Shown piece after piece: positions 1-10,789 of a stretch of 64,000 nucleotides of DNA (its first letter is position 1; each line of letters begins with the position of its first letter). A program made the position numbers and the translations under genes. The notes beneath the pieces were generated by a model. That model ran no database searches. It had not been told where the DNA came from and saw only the letters and a list, made by a program, of their open reading frames with translations. This stretch comes from Coprinopsis marcescibilis (lineage: Eukaryota > Basidiomycota > Agaricomycetes > Agaricales > Psathyrellaceae): assembly GCA_004369085.1 (NCBI GenBank), contig ML210317.1:1-64000 (forward strand). Direction: 5' to 3'.

Positions 1-851
1 CAAGGGGAGGACGTCCGTGCAACTCCGATTTTCAACCTCCCACGTCATGTACCGCCAAGGACACCACTACATCGCCCGAGTCCATCAGGAAACTTAAACT
101 CCGTCAGGTCGTTGAATAGGGGCCTTTTGATGGCAAAGCGACAACCAACAGACGGAGACCTCGCGTTCATCTGTCTCTGTCTCGTGTATATCGCGTTTTT
201 AGCACGGAAAAGGTGTTTAAGTACATTTCGAATATAATTGTAATTATTGGCTTTAATATTGCCTACCATTTCGCATTCACCATGCCTCGCCCAATTCCCC
301 AATACTTTCTGAAGACCTGGCAGAACCACAAAGTCTCTCGACAGCAGTGGCATAACCCAGCTACTCCAGGTGTACAAAGAAAACAAAACCGAAGAGGAAC
401 TCCTGAAGTGCAACCTCTGTGATGCATACGTACTGCAGCTTTCGCAACGGGTCACTACAACCACTTCAAAAACACAGAGGAAGTGAAGTGTGCACTCGCC
501 AATCTGATCTAAATGTACGCACGGAGGTAGAGGTGGAAGCGGAGAGAGCTTTGCTCGATTCGTAGGCACATTGTATGCTCGTTTAGATTATCCTTGTGCA
601 TATGCACTTTGAGCACGAATACCCGCAGTATATTTAGATATACACGCTTCGGCTGTGGAACGGCAAGTGTGTAATTTGATGGATTTCTACTTATGGTAGT
701 GGGACCCCAGAGCGAGGGTCGGTACATGACCCAGGTACCCTCATTCTCGGAATTCTCCGGTGTCCTCCCCTTGGCAGGGTGTGTGTCTGCTTGTCAAGCT
801 AAAAACTATAAAAGGGTGATTTCATCTTCGCTTTCCAGTGGTTTAATCACA
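1..851. other. Left-end stretch without a supported gene
   Basis: I see no reading frame here that I can defend as a gene. Both strands have short open frames, but none shows a family motif or joins up through plausible introns. On the + strand, roughly positions 320-490 read as a polar peptide with one C-x2-C pair, which could be debris of a zinc-finger-type element, but it is too short to call. Positions about 815-851 belong to the repeat series that continues into the C-terminus of the gene starting at 852 on the - strand. Confidence 0.5.
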
Positions 852-1460
852 TCACGACGAAGTAGACAGAGTGGGGGGAAGTGGTCGTCGATTTGAAGGG
901 GTAGGATTTTGCTGTTGGGGCCTGGAAATAGCGTCTGACAGCGGTACAGTCTCGTCTTCGCTCTCCAGTGGTACAGTCACATCCGACGAAGAAGACCGAG
1001 CGGGGGAAAGACCTGGAGCCTTAACGGTCAAAGGAGCTTTATGAGGCATATGCTCTTGATCTTGGGGCCCAGAAATCACCACCGCCTTCTGCATGTGGTT
1101 TGATAGCGGTATAGTCTCGTCTTCCCTCTCCAGTGGTTTGATCACATCCCGAATGGGGGGAGATGGTCGCCGCTTCGAAGGTGCAGACTTTTGCTGTTGG
1201 GGCCTAGAAATCTCCCTCTTCTGCAAGGCCACGTCTGACGGCGGTGCAGTCTCGTCTTCGCTTTCTCGTGGTTCAGTCCCATCCGGCGAAGGAGACCGGG
1301 TGGGGGGGAGTGGTCGTGGCCCTGAATTCTTGACGATGAAAGGAGCATTATAACGGGTAGGCTTTTGCTGTTTGGGCCAAGAAATCTCCTCCGTCTTCTG
1401 CGAGTCCACCTCTGACGGCGATATAGTATCGTCTTCGTCTGTTTCCGACTCGTCAGATCC
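815..1460. repeat. Degenerate tandem repeat, about five units of 130-180 bp
   Basis: On the + strand a core resembling GTCTCGTCTTCGCTCTCCAG recurs near 818, 951, 1108, 1248 and 1425. Related flanks follow, including a short GTTGGGGCCT-type segment. Four copies are inside the C-terminal coding region of the 852-3252 gene, where they encode ESEDET-type peptides. The leftmost copy extends past its stop codon. Confidence 0.75.
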
Positions 1461-3252
1461 GTCGGGCTCTCTTCCAACCATAGTGCGTCCCCCAGGCGGC
1501 GGAGTAAAATCCGACAACCACCGAGGGAGTTCGAATTCCAACGCGTCGTTGATGATTGATGGAAGCTTCACTCCAAACGCAGTGACATGCCGCGGTGCCT
1601 TGCCTCGGATACTGACGTTGTTGCGAGCTGAATGAATGAGAATGCACGTCTCCTTGGACTTGGCCTTGTTTTTGCCTTTCTTGCTTACAGAAGAAGAGGC
1701 CCTGGGGTTGGAAATCGATACGGAAGAAATAGACTCGATGGGGGGAAGAGAATGTTCTCGTTGCGATGTCCCGCCCTGTGCCAGCGGTGGTGGTAATGGC
1801 GTTGTTGGTTGAGCTGGGGGCGCGACTGACTGCCTCGGACGTTTCTTCGGCCTACCGACCGCAGAGACAGAGATCTGCCGATCCTCTTCATACCGGTGGC
1901 CTTCTGTGTTATGTTGAAATACTCGTGCAGATGATGAAGGAACAGGGCCGGGAATGCGAGGCGGCGCGGGCATACTTGTGCGCATATCCGATACCTGGAT
2001 CTCCTCCATGTTACTCATTGTGTTCATCGGCCTCCCCACTTCGAATTCCAGCATGAAGGGCGCAGCGTATGGAAGGGGGTGAGCAGAAGTAGGGGACAGA
2101 GGCTTTTTACGCTTGCGCGACAAAGGATCCTTGTTTGCTTTAGCAGCAAGCCCCTTGGCAGAATGTAGCTCAGCACGAGTCCCTTCGAGAGGTTCCTGAG
2201 CAGGAGGGCCAGCTATGATCCTCGCCTTCTTGCTGGTAGTGTATGGGGCTGAGATGGCAGAGGGGGAAGGTGCCGAAGGTGTGGTCGTTGCCGAACGTTT
2301 GGGTGGCAGTTTGATCTTCACGGGCCTCTCAACATGGTTGACCGACGCAGCTGGGATCCCTGGACCTTCAAGTAGGGCGCTTGGGTTCTCATAAAGCGCG
2401 GAAGGCTCTAGCTTCCGAACCGGTTTCCTGACGAATCGTTCGGTATGGAGAATACCACGATAACGCAGTTCGAGGAAATTGGCCGCTTCCAGCATTTCTT
2501 TGCGTCTTCGTTCTCCTTCGACTTGAGCAGGAGTGTTGTATATACCTGCCGCGTTGGCAAGATCTTCTTCGGGTGGTTGTTGAGGCGCAGGGGAGAACAT
2601 GTCGGCCGGGAATGAAAGAAAGGCTGATGCATCTAGACCCCGCAACTGGTCTATTCTTTCCTTCAACTTGTGATGCTCGTATTGCAGCTTTTCTTTCTCC
2701 CGGTGACGCATTCCGACCTCGAATCTTTCGTATCTTTCATGCCTTCTTTCATATGCGGCGTCGCTGTCGTCGACCTTGGGCTGAACAGGAAAATGTCAGA
2801 AACTCAGCCAAAGAAAAGCATCTGACCCTTACTTGGTTCCCTCTAGCTCTCATACGTGTCGGGAGCGTGTCAATCAAGCTAAATTCAGGAGTTTGGATTT
2901 CGGCTTGAGTCCTGTATGCCTCGATGACCGCGGGTCGGTTGAAATAACGCTCGTTGGCCACAGTCTTCACGACGCGATCGTGCTCAACTGAGGACTGGGC
3001 GTGAACAGGATTGGTGGCGAGTAAGAACTGTTTGCTTTCAGGGATTATGACCTCCGTGTCTGGCATTAGGCGTCGTGAGTTGATGTTGTTGGCGGCCGAA
3101 AAGTCGCGTTTGAGCTCACCTCTCCACTTCTGAGCTTCGAATATCATAGTGTCTATCTCGTGTTTCAAGACACCGGCAGCTGGACGTCTCGTTCTGGCAG
3201 GAAGGAGCCGCTTTTGAAAGCCTGCGTCGGCGGGGGATGACGAGGTGTCCAT
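852..3252 (-). CDS. SAS4-domain chromatin scaffold-like protein with repetitive C-terminus
   Basis: Predicted exons are 3252-2833 and 2780-852, with a 52-nt intron, giving 782 aa. Residues about 150-195 form a charged helical segment (YERRHERYERFEVGM, then REKEKLQYEHHKLKERIDQL and RGLDASAF). It resembles the SAS4 / MSL1-type domain that scaffolds MYST histone acetyltransferase complexes; this is from memory of the family. If right, the protein is a nuclear subunit of a SAS/NuA4/MSL-like acetyltransferase assembly. The rest is disordered and rich in Pro, Ser, Lys and Arg, with basic patches. The last ~190 residues contain about four degenerate copies of a unit built around PLESEDETVPLSD followed by SRPQQQ. 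The stop lies inside what looks like a further copy, read out of frame downstream. The start is the first ATG upstream of the conserved block. It could be another chromatin scaffold with a similar helix. Confidence 0.6.
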
Positions 3253-3553
3253 TTATCACGACAGTTGGGGGGTGAGTCGCGCTGGACAGCGAATTATCAG
3301 TCGGAAATTTTCTTGTAGTTTATTATCGAGATACAGATACAGCTCAGCGCGCCTGAGCGGGGAAAGAGAGGAAGGAATTTGTAGGGAGGATGTAGAGGAA
3401 TGGGAATGTGAACGAGGTAGAAGACAGAAATGGTAGTTGATTCGCTGGACAGCCGGCGTCTCGCTCTGAACCACTCTCCCATACCTGACTCTGAGACCTG
3501 ATCTCTAACCCTCTCAAACCTCAGCTATCTGTTGTATATACCACACATATATA
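3253..3553. other. Intergenic: promoter of the SAS4-domain gene and 3' end of the ACT gene
   Basis: Both flanking genes run on the - strand. On the + strand the stretch is purine-rich from about 3355 to 3435, that is, a pyrimidine tract upstream of the start at 3252. I see no TATA box or RNA gene. Confidence 0.4.
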
Positions 3554-4085
3554 CTATTTTGTTACAAAGATCCAGCCATCTGTCTCTAGGGCGCTCGTAG
3601 CCTGCTGAATTAAAGCGGAGGGAACCAGAACATAGTCCGTGTTCCTTTTTTATACCTATCAATGTCAGCGAACAGCGAGCAGGCATTTATGCTCCTCACC
3701 AAGTAGAAATTGCAAACACAGGGACCTTGGCATCTTTCAGAGGTGCTGTAAACGCGGCCATGACACCCACTAACCCTACGTTTGGTGTGAATCAATAAAT
3801 GAGCAGATAGTACACAAATTTCGAACCGTGCTCCATAGGCCCTTGAATTTGGATGGCTGTCCACGTCCCAAACTTGTTGTATTCTTCGGGTAACCCAGCG
3901 TATACCTCGCCGACGATAGAAATCTCATCTTTCGTTCTAGTCACTGAAATAAATATATCAGATTTGGAGACCAGGACGTTAGCGATTTCTGCGGGGAGTG
4001 GAATTGCTGGTTCGAGCTGAACAACAAAGAATGGATTTGTTTGAATTATTAGATGAAGTGCAGAGCTCGCGGATGGAGGTGACAT
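3554..4085 (-). CDS. ACT-domain protein (CASTOR/ACT_7-like)
   Basis: Three exons, 4085-3827, 3775-3700 and 3644-3554, encode 141 aa, with introns of 51 and 55 nt. Joining them gives a continuous C-terminal ACT fold: IQIQGPMEHGLVGVMAAF, then VPVFAISTWNTDYVLVP, then ALETDGWIF. The G-L-V-G-V and S-T-x-N-T-D-Y-V-L-V motifs are typical of the small ACT_7 family, related to amino-acid-sensing ACT repeats of CASTOR proteins and aspartokinases. A role in amino-acid binding is inferred from the family; no catalytic domain is present. The first donor (GTTCGA) is weak, but the spliced frame matches the family where the unspliced one stops. NAF1 lies 105 bp upstream on the same strand. Confidence 0.8.
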
Positions 4086-4190
4086 GTCGATTGGCGTGCA
4101 ATAGAATGTAATAACAAAGCAAAGCTCAAGTATGCTACTTTTATGTATTCGGACCCTCGGAAAGAGAATATTTTGATGTGTACCGCGCAG

Positions 4191-6012
4191 TTATTGACTG
4201 GGCCAAGGGTTGGTATTAGGATTTGTTCCTTCTTGACCAGGCGTTTGGTTTCCATTGAAATTCTGCTGTTGTTGCTGAGCGAAAGCCATGCCAAATGCTG
4301 GTGCGAACCGAGGATTGATATGAGGTTGAACAAACGGAGGTGTCATGCCAGGTATACCGGGCATACCAGACATCTGCTGGTTGAAGTCAAAGTTGTAGTG
4401 TTGGGGCAAGTGCTGCGCCTGTTGGCCCTGCTGAGGGGGAGGATAGGTCCATGCCGGGTTCATGAAACCCATCTGTTGCTGCACGGGTGCCCCATAGAAC
4501 CCCTGGTTTTGGTTATGCTGCGGTGATAAAAAGGCTTGCTGTGGTGCCCTTGGGTCATAGGGTTCCGGCATCTGCTGCTGTACATACTGGGCTGGAGGAT
4601 GCTGGTTAGACCAGAAAGGAGCCCTGCCTTGCTCTGAACCATGAAACCCTCCCCGACCGCGGCCAGGCTGACCCCTACCTCGCCCTCTTCCACGGCCCCG
4701 AGCCTGGGGACGATTGTCCATTCTCGTGTCGTGACTTCCGTGCACCTGAGGTGTCGTTAAAGCTGAGGATTCATTCTCGCCGAGATTGGCGTAGGGGTCA
4801 TCGTAGGCTGACGGTCGAGGACGAGAAGGCCCTGGTACAGCAGCAAAATCGATATCATAAGGCCCATTCTCGTCGTAAGCACTCCGGCTGAGAACCGTGT
4901 CGTCGACAAGCTGTTGATCTCGAAGATGCGAAGGATTGGGTGTTGCCTCCCTCGAATGTACCACCGACCGAGAACGTGTTTCAGCCCGCCTGGATTTACA
5001 ATGAGAAAGAACCCTGAACACAAGGGAAAATGACACGAACTTGCGCTTCAACCGACTTTTGAAACTTGATTCTGCTTCGTCGTCGGAAAATTCGAGCTCA
5101 TCGTCGGCTGGTTCCTCGTCATAAACGTTGCTAGCATCGCTTCCTCTGAAAGCCTTGATCCTCTCAATGAAGACAAATTTGCTTTTCGACGGTACAGCGA
5201 AAACTTCGCGACCAGTCTTAACCCGTTCAGCATCAAGTGGAAACTTGCTGTTGAATTTGATTTGATATAATGGTTGCGTGGTGGGCCCAAACGTTTCGTA
5301 GATCTATCTGAAAACTTTTCAACAACGTTCAAAAGTTAGGGAAAGTTACGCACATAACCTAGAACCTTTCGATCATCGAAAACGAGCAGAGTCTCAGAGT
5401 CAAGTGCATATTGAGAACCCTGGTTGGCAACCTCCGAGGACAGCCCTCGAACAATTGCGATTCGTTCCATAACGCTAATAATCTCGCCAGCTTTTCGTAG
5501 CGGTTCCTCTACCCCCACTTCGTCCACTTCAGGGATGGTGACATCTGCGTCTACGATTTCATGTTTGGTATGAACCGCCGCCGCTGCATTAGCAGTAGGT
5601 GCAGCATCTTCATCGTCAAGATCGTCCAAAAGTTCTTCTTCGGCTGGTTTGGTTGCACTTTCTGATTCTGATTCAGAATCCGAACTCGACTCTGAAGAGG
5701 TGTCTGATGGTTCTGACCTGGTGCTATGAGAAAACAACAAGTTGACGACACACTGAAATATACTTACACAGGTTTCGGGCTAGCTGGTGCAGAGTCCTCT
5801 CCCATAGTGACCAGATTCGCCGCAACCTCATCCTCACTATCATTCCCGGCCTCGTCCTCTGAGCCTGAACTCGAGATATCCTCTTCACCATTGACATCAC
5901 TTGGCTTTTCCTGCAGCGTGACTGATGGATTCTCGGGTTCTACAGGCCCAATCAACTCCTGTATCAGCAGCAAGTCTTGGGGAATAGGGTCTGGGATTTT
6001 GAAGTCTGCCAT
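4191..6012 (-). CDS. NAF1: H/ACA snoRNP assembly factor NAF1
   Basis: Four exons, 6012-5768, 5723-5354, 5303-5041 and 4989-4191, encode 558 aa; introns are 44, 50 and 51 nt. The middle holds the Gar1/Naf1 beta-barrel: GEIISVMERIAIVRGLSS, then LLVFDDRKVLGYIYETFGP, then QPLYQIKFNSKFP. It is flanked by an acidic Ser/Glu/Asp-rich N-terminal half (residues about 50-125). After the domain come a KRKR basic cluster, an RGRGRGRG tract and a Gln/Pro/Asn-rich tail, as in yeast and human NAF1. NAF1 binds the Cbf5/dyskerin core during early assembly of box H/ACA particles in the nucleus and is replaced by Gar1. The gene shares a 141-bp divergent promoter with mitochondrial EF-Ts. Confidence 0.92.
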
Positions 6013-6044
6013 GGTGGACGTCGTTCAAAAGAAAAAGAGACCGC

Positions 6045-6060
6045 GTGACGTCGTGACGTC
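6045..6060. promoter_or_regulatory. Tandem CRE-like sites in a bidirectional promoter
   Basis: GTGACGTC occurs twice in perfect tandem (6045-6052 and 6053-6060), 33 bp upstream of the NAF1 start on one side and 94 bp upstream of the EF-Ts start on the other. TGACGTC is the core of ATF/CREB-type bZIP sites. Use as a shared regulatory element is inferred. Confidence 0.45.
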
Positions 6061-6153
6061 GTTTCGTCTTTTTTTTCACTGGTCGGTCGCGTCTGTCAAC
6101 TATTTCCATTTCGGGTTCCGGCGCCTCTTACCTTTGCTCTGCCACGAAACAAG

Positions 6154-7170
6154 ATGTTCAGAACGTTCAGGCCAGCCTGCCCCACACGCTTTCTCCGTCT
6201 CTACTCGTCAACACCTGGAAAACCTTCACTCAAGCTCGTCGCTGAGCTCAGGAAGCGTACAGAAGTCTCCATCGTCAAAGCCCGGGAAGCACTTACGGCC
6301 ACAAACAACGACGTCGAGGGCGCTCTCGAATGGCTCCAGCAAGACCTCGTAACCAGCGGAGCCAAGAAAGCAGCTAAAGTCGGTAGCAGAGCCACAAACC
6401 AGGGCCTTGTCGCTGTCTCGGTGCTATCTAACTTCACCGCTTCCGGCCTCCAGCGAGGAATCCGAGCGGCTATGGTCGAGCTCAACTGCGAGACTGATTT
6501 TGTCGGACGGAACGAGTTATTCGGGAAGCTGGCCAGCGACATAGCACATACAGCCGCTATCGTTGCTGAACCTTCAGCTCGATCGCCATTCCAAAGCCTA
6601 CCACTCGAATTCCTCCAAGAGGCGCCCCTCGTCTCGCAGAGGGACCCTTCGGCAACACCCTCAGGCACAGTGGCGACTTCCATTCGCGATATCATCTCCA
6701 AAGTCGGTGAAAACGTCTCATTGAGACGAGCACTCATCGTCGCCACTGACCCACCATCAACCGAAAGCTCACAAGCCCTTCGCCTCGGACACTACGTGCA
6801 TGGGACAATTAATCAGCCAACGGAAGGACGTATTGGAACGCTGGCTTTGCTGGCTATGAAGTACCCGTCGCCAATAGGTTTCTCGCCAGAGTCTCTCAAC
6901 AGATTGGCAGCATTAGAAAAGGCCGTCGCTCGGCAAATCGTAGGCTTTGACACTCGCTCAATAAAGCCAATAAGCCAAGAAGACGCGGAAACAGCTCTCT
7001 ATTCACAACCTTTCATGATGCTCCCTGGCGAGTTCAACGGCAGACCTGTCTACGAAGCTCTGAAAGCTTGGTCTGTGGCCGAGAGACTGGTCACGACCGA
7101 ATCAGAAGATGGCACTGCGGAAGTATTGGAGTTTGCCAAATGGACTGTTGGAGAGCCTCTTGATTCATGA
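6154..7170 (+). CDS. TSF1: Mitochondrial translation elongation factor Ts
   Basis: A single-exon gene of 338 aa. The first ~20 residues (MFRTFRPACPTRFLRLYSS) are Arg-rich with no acidic residue, as in a mitochondrial presequence. Residues about 25-65 are the UBA-like N-terminal module (VAELRKRTEVSIVKAREAL, then ALEWLQQDL). Then follow the EF-Ts core motif ELNCETDFVGRNELF and the dimerisation region. EF-Ts exchanges GDP for GTP on EF-Tu in the mitochondrial matrix. Length agrees with fungal orthologues. It is the only intron-free gene in this part of the window. Confidence 0.95.
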   Translation: MFRTFRPACPTRFLRLYSSTPGKPSLKLVAELRKRTEVSIVKAREALTATNNDVEGALEWLQQDLVTSGAKKAAKVGSRATNQGLVAVSVLSNFTASGLQRGIRAAMVELNCETDFVGRNELFGKLASDIAHTAAIVAEPSARSPFQSLPLEFLQEAPLVSQRDPSATPSGTVATSIRDIISKVGENVSLRRALIVATDPPSTESSQALRLGHYVHGTINQPTEGRIGTLALLAMKYPSPIGFSPESLNRLAALEKAVARQIVGFDTRSIKPISQEDAETALYSQPFMMLPGEFNGRPVYEALKAWSVAERLVTTESEDGTAEVLEFAKWTVGEPLDS

Positions 7171-7290
7171 AGTCGTAGTCAAATGATGTCTATTAGACCG
7201 ATGTACCCCCACTCCGTTAATGCTTACGATACAAAATGTGCCGGAATGCTGAAAGTATGATACACTTGCTTTAATTCTAATTGGTTGCTA

Positions 7291-8610
7291 TTAATCGCGC
7301 TTTGCAGAAAGTTCTAGGTTGCGAATGTGAGGGAGCCCGTGTCGGAAAAACATCTGGTATTTCTTGGGGTCGTCTTTGGTGCAAAGGGTACTGAATTGGG
7401 GACTATTAGTAAGGTGTCGAGGATCAACGGATATAAAAATGCAACTTACACGTCTATCAACGCGTGATGGTATGTTAGAATTAGCTCGCATATACAGAGG
7501 AATGCAACACTTACACTGGATCCCACTGAACATGTAATATGTACCAGCTCCCTGAAAACGCGTCAATTTAACGTGTCGGTAACTCATGTCATTGCATTAG
7601 ACTTACGGTGAGGATATGCCACCAAGAATGCCCTAGGTCCAATTTGAGCAAACTTAAACAAGCATGGATTGAAATCTGTTACCTTCTAAAGCAAAAGCCT
7701 GGGGCCAACCGACTCTGAGCTTCCACTGCGTTAAGCGATGGCAGAAACCGTTGTCGAGGTTCCAAAGCAAAAAGCCCAGTGCGAATAAAATCGCACCACT
7801 GGAAAACAACTTTCCGATTACAGCCTTTTGCTTATCAGGGATCCTTCGTGAAGCCTCCGAGTGTTGCAAGATATATGCGACGCGTGCTGCAGTTGACACC
7901 ACCATCGTTCCAAACACGACTTGGTGATAAACCGGGTTGCGATACAAGATACTGAGTTAACGCGTAAGTACAAGTACCTATGAGTATGTTGAAGGGGACA
8001 CTTACTAGGTCCAAGAGAACAATATGTCGAGGATGATAGTTGCGGCTATCAAAAATTTCGTTCGTAAGGTGCTAACCCCAAAGCCTGGCTTGTTATCAAA
8101 CAGAAGCCATAGGCTCATGGATCCGACATAGATCATGGGCAGCTCGTCGGCGAGTTGTGCGTGATACTGAAGGGTGGCATGGAAGAAGAAGCTACCGATG
8201 CCAACCAAAGCCACGCCCTGTTAATGGACACACAAAACGAGGAGATTGTTACAATTCACGACGGCTTTCCAGGAGCAAATTGGAGTATACCAGATAACCC
8301 ATAATGTAACGCGGCGGGAGCTTTTGGACAGCCGCCTCATGTAGCCCGGCTAGGGCTATCCCCACAGTAAACAAGTTTGACAAAGTGTTTGCCATCTCGG
8401 CGATATACGGGGAGAACTGGTGATTGACCTGGAGCGAGCAGACATGTTAGTAGGGTGTAAACGGGCGTGAACGACGACGAAAATAAAATTTGGACGACGA
8501 GCCGAGAGAACCGGGGGCGCAATTACCTCGCACCAATCAAGTGTAGCCGTTACTGGACCCCATATGCCCTGTTTCTGGAGGTAAGGGGCAACAGACGTCA
8601 AGTTGAGCAT
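7291..8610 (-). CDS. YPC1: Alkaline ceramidase
   Basis: Predicted exons are 8610-8527, 8428-8291, 8217-8006, 7951-7683, 7632-7607, 7551-7515, 7453-7450 and 7390-7291, giving 289 aa. The family's N-terminal motif is present (WGPVTATLDWCEVNHQFSPY), as are GIGSFFFHATLQYHAQLADE with conserved His and Asp, and GHSWWHILTGAG with the C-terminal metal-binding His residues. Six or seven hydrophobic helices are spread through the protein. The enzyme hydrolyses ceramides to sphingoid base and fatty acid in the ER/Golgi membrane. One exon is only 4 nt (7450-7453). It is needed to read GIQYVTLCTKDD, while skipping it with a shifted donor gives a near-identical in-frame product lacking one residue. The rest of the model is firm. 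Confidence 0.88.
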
Positions 8611-8999
8611 GGCGGGCAGAGGATGGTGGTGGTTGGAAACAAAAGAGCCAGAAGGCCTTTGGAAGGAAAGCCAATTATGTCAGACCCGACAAGACTGCAA
8701 AACTCGGGAGACGCAGCACGGCAAAAGCCAATGACGCCGCACTTCTGACATTAGACGCGCGGCATCTGCGGCATCTCTGTGATGTCATCCACGACCTGTA
8801 AGCAAAGACGATATAGCCTTTGAGTGTATTTGAAATAAAATAGTCCAGTTCAGAGGATTACTGGAAGTAAAAGCATACCGTTCTACGTAGTAGTGGGATT
8901 ACTGGTCTTTATTTGATTTTATTCGAATTACTTATGTAATAGGGTAACTGTGTTTTCTCACCGCCAGCGACGCGGTCGGTATTCACGTTCGTAACGACG
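8611..8999. other. Divergent intergenic region between ceramidase and MPP alpha
   Basis: This 389-bp stretch holds the promoters of two divergent genes. It is AT-rich near 8830-8945. I see no gene, repeat or RNA. Confidence 0.5.
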
Positions 9000-10659
9000 A
9001 TGAGAAGAGCCAGCAGTCTCCTTCGACCAGCACGAGTAGCATTGAGGAATGGTCCTAAGCGACAGCTCAGTACCAAGGCGCTGCCACCAACAGTCCAGAT
9101 CACCACCCTCCCAAACAAACTGCGAGTAGCGACCGACACCACTCCTGGCCATTTCTCCTCCGTTGGTCTGTATATCGATGCTGGCTCCCGGTATGAGACC
9201 CCAGAGACCACTGGCTCCAGTCATTTCTTGGATAGAATGGCGTTTAAGGTCCGTATCTCTCTCGGCTGCTATCGCTCGTCACTGACCAAGTTACAGAGCA
9301 CTACGTCTAGGTCCGACGAGGAAATGTCCACCGCAATTCACTCACTCGGTAGCCAGATAATGTGCTCGTCATCTCGTGAAACTATCATGTACCAATCATC
9401 CCACTTCCACAAGGCGACACCTCTGGCCGTTTCTCTGATAGCGGACACCATTCAGAATCCCGCGCTTCTGCCAGACGAAATCGCCGCACAACAGGATGCT
9501 GCATTCTACGAAATCCGAGAAATCACCTCAAAGCCAGAGATGATTATCCCAGAGGTGCTACATAACGTAGCATACAGCAAGGGCGGCCTCGGTAACCCAC
9601 TGTTGTGTCCAGAAGAACACGTCTCTGCAATAAATGAAGTGGTACTCCGAGATACGATGCGGAGGTGGTATACACCGGAGAGAATGGTGCTGGCAGGTGC
9701 TGGAATGAGACACGAGGAACTTGTAGAGTTGGCCGAAAAGCACTTTTCTTCCCTCAAGGCGCCTGTCCAACACAACGTCCCCCGCACAAGTTCTCAGCCG
9801 CTATCAACTCCCAACCATTTGCTATCTCCATCGTCATCAACGTTTGGCAAAGCACTCGCTCGAGGGGCCTCCTACCTATTCCCTAACCCTGCCTATCCAA
9901 GCGTTCCGTCGCTGAAAAGCTTCAATCCCACATATACAGGCGGGCACAGATTCATCCATGACCCTGATGCGCAATTCAACCACCTCTACATCGCATACGA
10001 GGGCATGGGCATCCACGATGACGATATCTACACCCTTGCTACCATCCAAGTCTTGCTCGGTGGAGGAGGCAGCTTCTCAGCAGGTGGACCCGGCAAGGGC
10101 ATGTACTCCCGACTGTATTCGCAGATCTTGAACCACTATCCTCAAGTCGACCATTGTCAATCGTTCCACCATATCTATACCGACTCGTCGCTCTTTGGTC
10201 TGTTTGCATCGTTCGTCCCTGCTGCATCTGGACAACAGGGCGGTAACACCTCTAGCCAAATTCTTCCCCATCTCATCAACCAACTGAGCTTGCTTATCTA
10301 CACTCCTATTCCTCAAGTAGAGCTCCAACGAGCCAAGAACCAGCTCAAGTCAAGCTTGATGATGGCACTCGAGAGCCGTGCTATTGAAGTGGAAGATTTG
10401 GGCCGTCAGGTAACATTTTTTACCAATTAAAACATTCACGCCAACTAATGGTGTATCGTAGATCCTTGTTCACGGAAGGAAGGTCCCAGTCGCCGAGATG
10501 ACCGCTAAAATCGACGAGATCGACGTCAACACAGTGAAACGAGTCGCCACCCGACTATTCTCCCTCAACTCTGGGAACAAACCCACCGTTGTGTGCATGG
10601 GACATGATGACGTCTCTTCTTATGCGGAAGTTTTCAGGAAGTACGGCCTCTCAGCGTAA
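9000..10659 (+). CDS. MAS2: Mitochondrial processing peptidase, alpha subunit
   Basis: Exons 9000-9248, 9297-10409 and 10462-10659 encode 519 aa. The first intron is 48 nt and keeps the frame, so an unspliced reading would insert 16 spurious residues. An Arg-rich presequence (MRRASSLLRPARVALRNGP) precedes the M16 peptidase fold. The position of the zinc motif reads HFLDRMAF rather than HxxEH, so this is the non-catalytic alpha subunit and not MPP beta. The alpha-specific glycine-rich loop (GGGGSFSAGGPGKGMYSRLY, residues about 335-354), which guides presequences to the active site, is intact. Acts in the mitochondrial matrix with the beta subunit. Confidence 0.95.
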
Positions 10660-10789
10660 TTTGCTGCCGTGTGCTTCGTCAGCCTCTTTACACGTATTTC
10701 GCCTCCTTACTGTACAACCTATAATCATAATGGGGTTTCTGACAAATGTGCGGTGTTGTACAATGAGTAATACGTCAGTCAGTTGGACG

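Noticed and set aside
320..490. + strand peptide with a C-x2-C pair, possibly part of a transposase zinc finger
   Set aside because: Only about 55 residues, one Cys pair, no terminal repeats or downstream transposase; too weak.
45..569. 174-codon open frame on the - strand near the left edge
   Set aside because: No motif, odd composition, and overlapped by equally poor frames on the other strand; not called as a gene.
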